A DNA stretch of 50,410 bases from contig CACBPP010000007.1 in the NCBI GenBank assembly GCA_902541175.1, positions 1-50,410 on the forward strand, given 5' to 3'. Below, in pieces: positions 8,092-16,174 of the stretch. The DNA is from an uncultured SAR86 cluster bacterium (GTDB lineage: Bacteria > Pseudomonadota > Gammaproteobacteria > Magnimaribacterales > D2472). Within the stretch, counting starts at the first letter, position 1; the number at the start of each line of letters is the position of its first letter. The notes beneath the pieces are model-generated. The model searched no databases. It was not told the origin of the DNA and saw only the letters and a program-made list of their open reading frames with translations. A program made the position numbers and the translations under genes.

Positions 8092-10023
8092 TTGGTTAAA
8101 ATCCTTAAAAATCTCCTTATTGTTGTTACCTGTTTTATAACAATAGTTTTTATCTATGTATTCATAAATTATTCAAAACCATTTGAAAAGTTAAAAATTA
8201 ATAATTCTTTGTATGATGAAATTCAAATACTAATTATTGATAATCAAGAGTTTAGAGATCTAAATAAGAATAATATCCTAGATGTTTATGAAGATCATAG
8301 ATTAAATGCTCAAACAAGAAGCAATGATCTATTGAGTGAAATGACTCTTGAGGAAAAAGTTGGTCAGATGTTTCACCCTCCATTTATCTTAGAACCAGAT
8401 TTGCTAATGTTCCTTTATGAGGTTGCAATTAGAGGAAACAAATTAACTGAATCTCATATTGTTGAAGACAATATTACTCATTTTAATCTTTACGGAAATC
8501 CAAGTCCTGTTAAATTAGGTAGTAAGATAAATTATTTACAAAAAATTGCATCAAGAACAAGGTTAGGTATACCTATAACTATAAGCTCTGATCCTATCCA
8601 TGAAGTACCTAGAGGTGGTGGGATTGCTTCATTTTCAGTAGATGGATTTTCAAAATGGCCTTCTCAATTGGGTTTTGCTGCCTCACAAGATCCAAATTTA
8701 GTAAGAAGATTTGCGGAGGTTGCTAAAGAAGAATATCTTGCAGTTGGAATTAGAACAGCCTTGCATCCTATGTCAGACTTAGCAACAGATCCAAGGTGGG
8801 CGAGAAATTTTGGTACTTTTGGTTCGAGTGCATATTTATCAAGCGATATGACCCTTGCATACATGGATGGATTTCAAGGAAAAGATATTAACAATGATAG
8901 TGTTCTAACTATGGTGAAGCATTTTCCAGGTGGAGGTCCTCAAGAGGATGGTTTAGATGCTCATCTTTTTAGTGGGCGCAATCAAATATATCCTGGCAAT
9001 AATTTTAATTACCACTTAATTCCTTTCAAAGAAGCTATCAAAAATAATTTAAAGGTCATCATGCCATACTATGGAATCCCTGTTGGGCAAACCAATGAGG
9101 AAGTTGCAATGGCTTTTAACAAATATGTTCTTACTGATTTATTAAGGAATGAACTTGGGTACAATGGAGTAATATGCTCAGATTGGGGAGTAATTACTGG
9201 AAGACATTGGGGTGTGGACAGTCTATCTATAAAAGAAAGATATAAAAAATCTTTAGAGGCAGGAATTGATCAATATGGAGGTGAAAATGATCCCTCACAT
9301 ATAATAAATTTAGTTAAAGATGGTCATGTTTCTGAAGAAAGGGTTAACGAATCAGTTAAAAAAATTTTAATAAATAAATTTGAATTAGGTTTGTTTGATA
9401 ATCCTTATGTTGATGAGGATATTATTAACAAAAGAGTTAATACAATTGAGAATATTGAAGCAGGAATAGAGGCACAAAGACGTTCTATTGTTTTGCTTGA
9501 AAATAATGGAGTGCTTCCCTTAAAACAAGATACAAAAATATTTGTTGATGGACTCGATAAAAATATAGCAGCTCAATTTGGGACATTGGTGGAAAAAACC
9601 AAAGATGCAGATATTGTAATAATGTATATTCACACTGTGTTTAATGGTAATCAAGAATCTGGTTTAAATAGAGCATTTGATAACTTCTTAAGTACCTTAT
9701 TCCCAAATGGAGATTTAAATTTCAATGAAGAAATCTTAGATAAAGTCAAAAAATATTCAAAAGATAAAGATTTAATTGTGGTTGTTGATTTAAATAGACC
9801 TGCAATTCTAGCTAACATCAAAGAAAGTGTTTCAGGCTTGATTGGAACATTTGGTGTTGAAGATAGCGTAATATTTGAGGGCTTATATGGGCAATTCAAT
9901 CCTTCAGGCAGATTACCTTTTGAGATACCATCCTCAATGGAATCTGTTTTGAATCAAAAAGAGGATATGCCTGATGATACATCGAATCCTACATACGAAT
10001 ATGGGTATGGAGCTAGCTACTAA
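8092..10023 (+). CDS. Glycoside hydrolase family 3 protein, membrane anchored
   Basis: A 643-residue GH3 enzyme, probably a periplasmic beta-glucosidase or exo-beta-glucanase anchored by an N-terminal membrane segment (about residues 8-26) without a clear cleavage site. The catalytic (alpha/beta)8 domain shows DPRWARNFGTFG, MVKHFPGGGPQEDG and the nucleophile motif GVICSDWG with Asp at about 364. The C-terminal alpha/beta sandwich starts near RRSIVLLENNG. The protein ends at GYGASY, so the FnIII-like domain that often follows is absent. The start is TTG 8092, chosen because it keeps the membrane segment. The 3' end overlaps the convergent msr gene by 4 nt. Substrate is not predictable. Confidence 0.85.
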   Translation: MVKILKNLLIVVTCFITIVFIYVFINYSKPFEKLKINNSLYDEIQILIIDNQEFRDLNKNNILDVYEDHRLNAQTRSNDLLSEMTLEEKVGQMFHPPFILEPDLLMFLYEVAIRGNKLTESHIVEDNITHFNLYGNPSPVKLGSKINYLQKIASRTRLGIPITISSDPIHEVPRGGGIASFSVDGFSKWPSQLGFAASQDPNLVRRFAEVAKEEYLAVGIRTALHPMSDLATDPRWARNFGTFGSSAYLSSDMTLAYMDGFQGKDINNDSVLTMVKHFPGGGPQEDGLDAHLFSGRNQIYPGNNFNYHLIPFKEAIKNNLKVIMPYYGIPVGQTNEEVAMAFNKYVLTDLLRNELGYNGVICSDWGVITGRHWGVDSLSIKERYKKSLEAGIDQYGGENDPSHIINLVKDGHVSEERVNESVKKILINKFELGLFDNPYVDEDIINKRVNTIENIEAGIEAQRRSIVLLENNGVLPLKQDTKIFVDGLDKNIAAQFGTLVEKTKDADIVIMYIHTVFNGNQESGLNRAFDNFLSTLFPNGDLNFNEEILDKVKKYSKDKDLIVVVDLNRPAILANIKESVSGLIGTFGVEDSVIFEGLYGQFNPSGRLPFEIPSSMESVLNQKEDMPDDTSNPTYEYGYGASY

Positions 10024-11279
10024 GAAATTTCGTTTCTTGGTTTAAATTCCAATACGGTAGCATTGATACAGTATCTTGGCATGCCATTTGGACCATCATC
10101 AAATACATGTCCCAAATGTATATCCGTGGAAACTGATCTTATTTCAGTCCTTTTCATACCGTAACTATTATCAGGAAGTTCATATACAGATCCATCAACA
10201 GGTTTCGTGAAAGATAACCAACCAGACCTTGAGACAAATCTATTTCTTGTATCAAAAAGAGGTTCTCCACTGAGTTTATCTATAAAGATACCATCTGGTG
10301 TATTTTTAAAAATTTGATATTCTTTGCAGAAGCGTGCATCAGTTCCTTTATTAAATGCGACGTTATATGCCTCTGAATTTCCTAATTTAAATTTACCCAA
10401 TAATTGATAAAAATCTTTTTGATTTATGTATCCCTGATACGAAAAAATCTCTTTTCCATTTTCTAGAAAAATTAAAGATGGAGTAGCCCAGGTAGGAGAT
10501 TTAATTTCAAGGCCATGTAACTGATCAGAAGTTCTATAGCTCAAGGGGATACTTCCTTTATAGCTATTAGTCACATCATCCTTAAATTTTTCACAGTAAG
10601 GACAATAATTTTGAGAGTCTAGAACTAATATTTGCTTTCCTGTAAGAAGATATTCATTATCTTCGAAAATTTTTTCTTCATCGTTAAAAACAATTCCTGT
10701 TGATAGGTCTGGGCAATAGCCATTAGGATTCTTTTTTAAATAATCCTGATGATATTCTTCTGCAAGATAAAAGTTATCTAAAGGCTCCAGCTTGGTTCTA
10801 ATTTTTCCATAACCTCCCTCAATTAGGAGAGCTTGGTATTCAGCTATAATCCTTTCTGCGAGTTCTTTCTGAGATTCATTTTGAAAAAGAATTGTTGATC
10901 TATATTGAGTACCTATATCATTGCCCTGCCTATTATGTTGAGTAGGATCATGAGTCTCAAAAAAGTGTTTTAATATATTTTCAAGGGATATGGCATTACT
11001 ATTAAAAGTTACTTTCACTACTTCTGCAAAATTCTTCTCGTTATACTTATTTTTAAACTGAATTATAGATCTGTAATTTGGTTTTATGCCATATCCATTT
11101 GCATAGCCAGATTCTGCATTGATAACTCCATCCATTAATTCATAGCCCTTTTCAGCCCCCCAAAAGCAACCTGATCCAAGATAAATTGTTTCAACATGCG
11201 AGGTTTTACTTGCACCTAGATATGGAGTTATTAACAAAACTAGTATTAAGTAATTTAAGATTTTAACTTTCTGGTTCAT
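10020..11279 (-). CDS. Exported MsrA - thioredoxin-like - MsrB fusion
   Basis: A 419-residue three-domain methionine sulfoxide repair protein. Residues 1-24 form a signal peptide. MsrA (about 30-190) carries the catalytic Cys38 in GSGCFWGAE. A thioredoxin-like domain (about 200-298) has NYCPYCEKF with Cys226/Cys229 and the cis-Pro segment WATPSLIFLENG. MsrB (about 305-415) has SGWLSF, HLGHVFDDGP and catalytic Cys404 in RYCINA. The thioredoxin module presumably reduces both reductase domains in the periplasm. Neisseria PilB has the order Trx-MsrA-MsrB, so the middle position here is unusual. The frame is open further upstream, but ATG 11279 gives the signal peptide; it overlaps the end of the GST gene by 17 nt. 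Confidence 0.9.
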   Translation of the reverse strand: MNQKVKILNYLILVLLITPYLGASKTSHVETIYLGSGCFWGAEKGYELMDGVINAESGYANGYGIKPNYRSIIQFKNKYNEKNFAEVVKVTFNSNAISLENILKHFFETHDPTQHNRQGNDIGTQYRSTILFQNESQKELAERIIAEYQALLIEGGYGKIRTKLEPLDNFYLAEEYHQDYLKKNPNGYCPDLSTGIVFNDEEKIFEDNEYLLTGKQILVLDSQNYCPYCEKFKDDVTNSYKGSIPLSYRTSDQLHGLEIKSPTWATPSLIFLENGKEIFSYQGYINQKDFYQLLGKFKLGNSEAYNVAFNKGTDARFCKEYQIFKNTPDGIFIDKLSGEPLFDTRNRFVSRSGWLSFTKPVDGSVYELPDNSYGMKRTEIRSVSTDIHLGHVFDDGPNGMPRYCINATVLEFKPRNEIS

Positions 11280-11883
11280 ATTTATAACTCTTACTTTTAA
11301 TAAAAGCAGGTCTTGAAAATAGATTATCAGACCACCTCTTAATATTTGGTTTAAATGCTTGCTCAATACCGAGTGCTTCAGCAAGATTTATTGCATAACT
11401 AACACAAATATCTGCTAACGTGAAACGATTTGAGCACAAGTACTCTTTATTATCTAAGGATTTTTCAAGGAGTTTCAACCTAGAAACAAACCATCTGCTA
11501 TATCCTTCAACAGCAGCGTCAGCAACTCCTGGTTCCTGAAATTTATATCTCAAAACTACTGTTTGCGGAAAAGTTAACGTAGCATCAGAGTGGAATAGCC
11601 AATTTAAATACAACGGGTAATCTTCTTCATTTGGTAATACTTGAAGATCAGTTGGGCCATACTTTTCTACAAAATATTGCGAAATTGCAACGGATTCTGT
11701 CATTTTGACGTCGCCATCAATCATATATGGAACTGTTCCAAGTATATTAATATCTAAATATTCTTTCATAAATACTCTTGGAGGAAATGGCATCATGATT
11801 AATTTATAATCTAGCCCCATTTCTTCTGCAGTCCATATTGGTCGCATGGCTCTAGAATTTTCTGTACCGTATATATTTATCAT
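11263..11883 (-). CDS. Glutathione S-transferase family protein
   Basis: A 206-residue soluble GST. The thioredoxin-fold N-terminal half includes NILGTVPYMIDGD and MTESVAISQYFVEKYG, the cis-Pro and glutathione gamma-glutamyl binding segments. The helical C-terminal half includes SNRFTLADICVSYAI with the N-capping Asp typical of GSTs. The substrate is unknown. It is the promoter-proximal gene of a two-gene unit with the Msr fusion, so a role in oxidative or electrophile stress is plausible but inferred. It is divergent from the Atu-like operon, sharing a 91-bp intergenic region. Confidence 0.85.
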   Translation of the reverse strand: MINIYGTENSRAMRPIWTAEEMGLDYKLIMMPFPPRVFMKEYLDINILGTVPYMIDGDVKMTESVAISQYFVEKYGPTDLQVLPNEEDYPLYLNWLFHSDATLTFPQTVVLRYKFQEPGVADAAVEGYSRWFVSRLKLLEKSLDNKEYLCSNRFTLADICVSYAINLAEALGIEQAFKPNIKRWSDNLFSRPAFIKSKSYKYEPES

Positions 11884-11921
11884 ATTTTGAAATTTTAAAT
11901 GGTTATTTTACATCTATTTAG

Positions 11922-11949
11922 TGGTAATATTAATGATATTATATTACCA
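11922..11949. promoter_or_regulatory. Perfect 9-bp inverted repeat, candidate TetR operator
   Basis: TGGTAATAT (11922-11930) and ATATTACCA (11941-11949) form a perfect inverted repeat with a 10-bp centre. It lies 25 nt before the carboxylase beta start and 39 nt before the divergent gst start. A TTTACA at 11907-11912 could be a -35. The operon encodes its own TetR regulator, and AtuR of Pseudomonas, a TetR repressor of the analogous operon, is known to bind inverted repeats in its own control region. The operator assignment is an inference. Confidence 0.55.
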
Positions 11950-11974
11950 TTATTGTTCAATTTGGGTTTACATT

Positions 11975-13633
11975 ATGAAAAAAGAAAATATTTCTCCAGT
12001 AATTAAGACAAATCTAGACACCAAGTCAGAACAGTATCTTAAAAATAAAGAAATGATGCTTGAAAAACTAAAATTTTTAGATGGTCTCCTTGATTTAGCA
12101 GAAATAGGCGGAGGTATGCATCATCATGAACGTTTAGCAAAACGTGGTAAAATGCCAGTTAGACAAAGAGTCATGAATGTTCTTGACCAAGACAGCCCTT
12201 TTCTAGAAATTCAACCTTTTGCTGCTTATGGAACCAATAATTATAACGTTGGTGGTGGATGTGTTTCAGGTGTAGGCATAATATCTGGAATAGAGTGTGT
12301 AATTTTTGCCAATGATCCAACTGTTAAAGCAGGAGCAATGACTGTTTATGTTGGTGAAAAATGGAAAAGAGCAAAAGAAATTGCTAGAGAAAATAGAATA
12401 CCATTTATAAGTTTTGTTGAATCTGCTGGAGGGGATTTAAATGTTTCAAATAACAGCGGTGATACTCCTCCAATTGCGCCAACCCTTCAACAAGGTCACT
12501 TTGCATCAACAGGAAGATTCTTCTATGAAATGACTGAATTATCAAAATTAAGAATTCCTGTGATTTCAGTTGTATTTGGTTCATCAACAGCCGGAGGTGC
12601 ATATCAACCAGGAATGTCTGACTACAATATTTTTATCAAAGACCAATCAAAGGCATTTCTTGCAGGTCCACCTTTGGTAAAAATGGCAACTGGAGAAGAA
12701 TCAGATGATGAAACGCTTGGTGGAGCGCAAATGCATTCTGAAGTTTCTGGGCTGTCTGATTATCTTGCTGAAGATGAAATGGATGCTCTTAGAATATGCA
12801 GAGAAGTTGTATCTCATTTGAACTGGTCAAAAAAAGGCCCAGAACCACAAATTCTATCTGAAGAACCAAAACATGATAAAGAAGAGTTATTGGGAATTCT
12901 TAGCGAAGATCTAAAATCTGCAGTTGATATAAAGGAAATTATTGCTAGATTTACTGATGGTTCAAAATTTGAAGAATTCAAACCTTTATATGGGTCATCT
13001 TTGGTATGTGGTTGGGCTTCAGTTCATGGGTATCAAGTTGGAATTATTGGTAACAATGGTCCTATCTATCCTCAATCTGCTGAAAAAGGAGCAAGTTTTA
13101 TTCAATTGTGTAATAAAAGAGATATCCCACTAATATTTCTTCACAATGTAACTGGATTTCTTGTTGGCAAAGACTTTGAAAGGCAAGGTATTATCAAAAA
13201 AGGTTCTCAACTTATAAATGCTGTTTCAAATTCAATGGTGCCGCACATAACGTTTATTGTTGGAGCATCATATGGAGCTGGTACATATGCAATGTCTGGA
13301 AAAGCATTTAATAACAGATTCACATTCCTATGGCCAACAGCCAAAATTGCAGTTATGGGGCCTGAACAAATGGCAGGTGTGATGTCTATTGTTAGAAAGG
13401 CAAAAGCAAAAAGAGATGGCAAAAAATTTGATGAGAAAGCTGATGAACAACTTAAAGCAATGGTAATTGACTACCTTGAAAAATTGTCTCATGGTCTTGT
13501 TGCAAGCAGCATGCTGACTGATGATGGAATTATTGATCCAAGAGATACCAGAGATGTTATTGGATTTTGTCTATCAATTGTAAGTAATAACGTTATTGAA
13601 GGAGCAAAAGAATATGGAGTATTTAGATTATGA
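11975..13633 (+). CDS. Acyl-CoA carboxylase beta subunit (carboxyltransferase), AtuC/MccB-like
   Basis: A 552-residue carboxyltransferase of the biotin-dependent acyl-CoA carboxylase family. It transfers carboxyl from carboxybiotin to an enoyl- or acyl-CoA. Motifs include GGGMHHHERLAKRGK near the N-terminus, IFANDPTVKAGA, SAGGDL, GSSTAGGAYQPGMSD, and GASYGAGTYAMSGKAF in the C-terminal half. The clustering with AtuA and a TetR regulator favours a geranyl-CoA-like role, but 3-methylcrotonyl-CoA or another branched substrate is possible, and the sequence is divergent from both as I remember them. ATG 11975 is chosen over an earlier TTG that would overlap the inverted repeat. The stop overlaps the alpha subunit start (ATGA). 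Confidence 0.85.
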   Translation: MKKENISPVIKTNLDTKSEQYLKNKEMMLEKLKFLDGLLDLAEIGGGMHHHERLAKRGKMPVRQRVMNVLDQDSPFLEIQPFAAYGTNNYNVGGGCVSGVGIISGIECVIFANDPTVKAGAMTVYVGEKWKRAKEIARENRIPFISFVESAGGDLNVSNNSGDTPPIAPTLQQGHFASTGRFFYEMTELSKLRIPVISVVFGSSTAGGAYQPGMSDYNIFIKDQSKAFLAGPPLVKMATGEESDDETLGGAQMHSEVSGLSDYLAEDEMDALRICREVVSHLNWSKKGPEPQILSEEPKHDKEELLGILSEDLKSAVDIKEIIARFTDGSKFEEFKPLYGSSLVCGWASVHGYQVGIIGNNGPIYPQSAEKGASFIQLCNKRDIPLIFLHNVTGFLVGKDFERQGIIKKGSQLINAVSNSMVPHITFIVGASYGAGTYAMSGKAFNNRFTFLWPTAKIAVMGPEQMAGVMSIVRKAKAKRDGKKFDEKADEQLKAMVIDYLEKLSHGLVASSMLTDDGIIDPRDTRDVIGFCLSIVSNNVIEGAKEYGVFRL

Positions 13634-15552
13634 TCTTTAATTCTATATTGATCGCTAACAGAGGCGAAATTGCTTGCAGAATTATTAAAACTGCAAAAGA
13701 AATGGGGATAAAATCTATTGCTGTTTATGTTGATGCGGACAAGGACTCGCTATTTGTAAAACAAGCTGATGAATCAATTAGATTGGAAGATGGAGGATAT
13801 CTTGATGAAGATCAAATTATTAATGCTGCTAAAATGTCTGGCGCTCAAGCAATCCATCCTGGGTATGGATTCCTGTCAGAGAACGCTTCTTTTGCAAGAA
13901 AAGTAAAAAAAGAAAAGTTAATCTGGGTTGGTCCATCCCCTAATGTTATCTCTGTAATGGGAGATAAATTAAAAGCAAAAGAATTAGCTATTAAAGCTGA
14001 TGTTCCTACTCTACCAATGACATCTAAACCAAATGAGGCAAAAAAAATTGGGTACCCTCTTCTAATTAAAGCAGCCGCAGGTGGCGGTGGAAAAGGAATG
14101 AGAATTGTAAATAAAGAAAAGGATCTAAAGGAATCTATTGTTAGTGCTCAAAGGGAAGCTAAAAGCGGGTTTAATGATGAAAGAATCTTTATTGAAAGAT
14201 ATGTAGAAAAATCTAGACATATTGAAATTCAAATTCTGGGCGATAGTAAAGGCAATGTTGTTCATTTAGGTGAAAGAGAGTGCTCAATTCAAAGAAGACA
14301 CCAAAAAATAATTGAGGAGTCTCCATCTCCAAGGATTTCAGATGATGTAAGAAATAAAATGGGTGAAGCAGCAGTTAAGCTTGCGAAACAAATTAAATAT
14401 GAATCTGCTGGCACAGTAGAGTTTCTTTTTGATGATAAAACTGAAGAATTTTGGTTTTTAGAGGTTAATACAAGGCTTCAAGTTGAACATCCGGTTACTG
14501 AAGAAGTTACAGGTATAGATTTAGTATGTGAACAACTAAAGATTGCAAGAGGAGAATCACTTGAATTTGATCAAAAAGATATAACTTGGACTGGCTCATC
14601 AATCGAAGCAAGGCTATATGCTGAAGATCCAAATAATGATTTTCTTCCAGAAATTGGGACATTAATTGCTTTCGAGGAAAATAATTCTGCGGAGGCCAGA
14701 TGGGATACAGGTGTAAACAAAGGAACGGTAGTCGGAACAGATTTTGATCCCATGCTTGCAAAAATAATTTCGTATGCTCCGAATAGAACTGATGCTGCCG
14801 GTAAATTAGCTAAAGCTCTTGAATCAGCTCACATTGGTGGTGTAAAAACAAATAGAGATTTTTTAGTAAATTGTTTAAAAACTAAAGAATTTTTAGATGG
14901 GGATACCACCTCAGATTTTATTGAAAGAGTAAAACCCAGCAGAAAGCTCGAAATTAATCAATCAGAAATTGAGCATGCTTCTGCTATTGCCGCAATGTGG
15001 ATGCAACAACAAAATAGAAATAATTCCAATGTTGCAAAATTTATGCCTTCCGGTTGGACAAACGGAAGATTGCCAAATCAAAAAGTAACATTTGAATTTG
15101 AAAATACTGAATATGATTTTGAATATAAACAAAAACGAGATCAAAAGTTTCTTTTTTCAAATAATAAGGAAGCATTCATTTATTCGAGTGATGAGGATGG
15201 AATAGACATGATCTTTGATGGTAAAAGACACTATTCCAGAGTGACGGTATCAACAAACAATATTTTAGTACATATGCCATTCGGTGATGTGATGCTTGAA
15301 TTGAAGCCTAGATTTAAAATGCCAGGTACTGAAGTTACTATTGGTGGACTAATTGCTCCAATGCCAGGAAAAGTTATTGATGTAAAAGTTAAAAAAGGTA
15401 AAAAGGTAAAAGCTGGTGATACCTTAGTTATTCTTGAAGCAATGAAAATGGAACATTCAATTAAAGCTTCTGAAGATGGAACTGTTTCAGAACTATTAAT
15501 ATCGGTAAATGATCAAGTTGAAAATGGTGCCTTATTGATGGTGGTTAAATAA
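13630..15552 (+). CDS. Acyl-CoA carboxylase alpha subunit (biotin carboxylase plus BCCP), AtuF/MccA-like
   Basis: A 640-residue biotin carboxylase fused to a biotin carrier domain. Near the N-terminus is LIANRGEIACRII. The ATP-grasp domain shows AAAGGGGKGMRIV, VHLGERECSIQRRHQK and FLEVNTRLQVEHPVTE. A middle BT-type linker region of about 100 residues follows, then the C-terminal lipoyl-like domain with EAMKMEH, biotinylated at Lys606. The domain order and length match MCC and GCC alpha subunits. It is translationally coupled to the beta subunit by a 4-nt overlap and precedes the TetR gene by 7 nt. It would carboxylate biotin with ATP and bicarbonate for the beta subunit. Confidence 0.93.
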   Translation: MIFNSILIANRGEIACRIIKTAKEMGIKSIAVYVDADKDSLFVKQADESIRLEDGGYLDEDQIINAAKMSGAQAIHPGYGFLSENASFARKVKKEKLIWVGPSPNVISVMGDKLKAKELAIKADVPTLPMTSKPNEAKKIGYPLLIKAAAGGGGKGMRIVNKEKDLKESIVSAQREAKSGFNDERIFIERYVEKSRHIEIQILGDSKGNVVHLGERECSIQRRHQKIIEESPSPRISDDVRNKMGEAAVKLAKQIKYESAGTVEFLFDDKTEEFWFLEVNTRLQVEHPVTEEVTGIDLVCEQLKIARGESLEFDQKDITWTGSSIEARLYAEDPNNDFLPEIGTLIAFEENNSAEARWDTGVNKGTVVGTDFDPMLAKIISYAPNRTDAAGKLAKALESAHIGGVKTNRDFLVNCLKTKEFLDGDTTSDFIERVKPSRKLEINQSEIEHASAIAAMWMQQQNRNNSNVAKFMPSGWTNGRLPNQKVTFEFENTEYDFEYKQKRDQKFLFSNNKEAFIYSSDEDGIDMIFDGKRHYSRVTVSTNNILVHMPFGDVMLELKPRFKMPGTEVTIGGLIAPMPGKVIDVKVKKGKKVKAGDTLVILEAMKMEHSIKASEDGTVSELLISVNDQVENGALLMVVK

Positions 15553-15559
15553 TTTATTA

Positions 15560-16174
15560 ATGCAAAATTTAGATCACCAAAGTAATTTACAACAGAATAA
15601 AAATTCAAGAATCTATACAAAAAGGCACCATGAAATTATAGATGCTCTAGAGAGATTACTAGAGCAAGGCGTTCCAGAATTAACTATGTCTGAAATAGCT
15701 AAGAAACTAAAAATTTCATTGAGAACACTATATGAAATTGCTCCAAGCAGAGATAAATTAATTTTGATGACAATGGATAATATTCTCAAAAAATTAGGAA
15801 AATTTGCAATGGATTCTGTGGAAGATATTGATTCGCCAATCAACAAATTAGAAAAATATCTTTTTATAGTTAATCAAGCTGTTGGTCCAAAGTTTGATAG
15901 ATTCTTAATTGACATGGAAAAAATTAATGGGTCAAAAACAACAGCTGATTACCACGAAAACTTTATAAAAAATTATATTAAAAAGCTCCTAGAAGAGGCG
16001 ATTGAAAAAAAAGAAATTAAATCGATTGATGTTAAAGCCTTTTCAATACTTCTAGGAGGAATAGGTAGAGAATTTTTTAAAGAAAAAAACAAAAATTCAA
16101 TTAATTTAACACCTGAAGAATCTGCAAATTCAATCACAAGCATAATATTGAATGGAATTAAATTAGAGAACTAA
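15560..16174 (+). CDS. TetR/AcrR family transcriptional regulator
   Basis: A 204-residue regulator with an N-terminal helix-turn-helix (about residues 20-66: IIDALERLLEQG, LTMSEIAKKLKISLRTLYE) and a helical C-terminal ligand domain. It lies inside the Atu-like operon between the carboxylase and atuA-like genes, overlapping the latter by 1 nt (TAATG). It probably senses an acyl-CoA or terpenoid-derived ligand and controls the operon, possibly through the inverted repeat at 11922-11949. In Pseudomonas the comparable regulator AtuR is also TetR-type but sits at the operon's edge. Family assignment is secure; target and ligand are inferred. Confidence 0.87.
   Translation: MQNLDHQSNLQQNKNSRIYTKRHHEIIDALERLLEQGVPELTMSEIAKKLKISLRTLYEIAPSRDKLILMTMDNILKKLGKFAMDSVEDIDSPINKLEKYLFIVNQAVGPKFDRFLIDMEKINGSKTTADYHENFIKNYIKKLLEEAIEKKEIKSIDVKAFSILLGGIGREFFKEKNKNSINLTPEESANSITSIILNGIKLEN

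Noticed and set aside
11921-11974. A longer carboxylase beta N-terminus starting at 11921
   Set aside because: The extra 18 residues would be encoded by the inverted repeat and promoter region and match nothing; ATG 11975 is the natural start.
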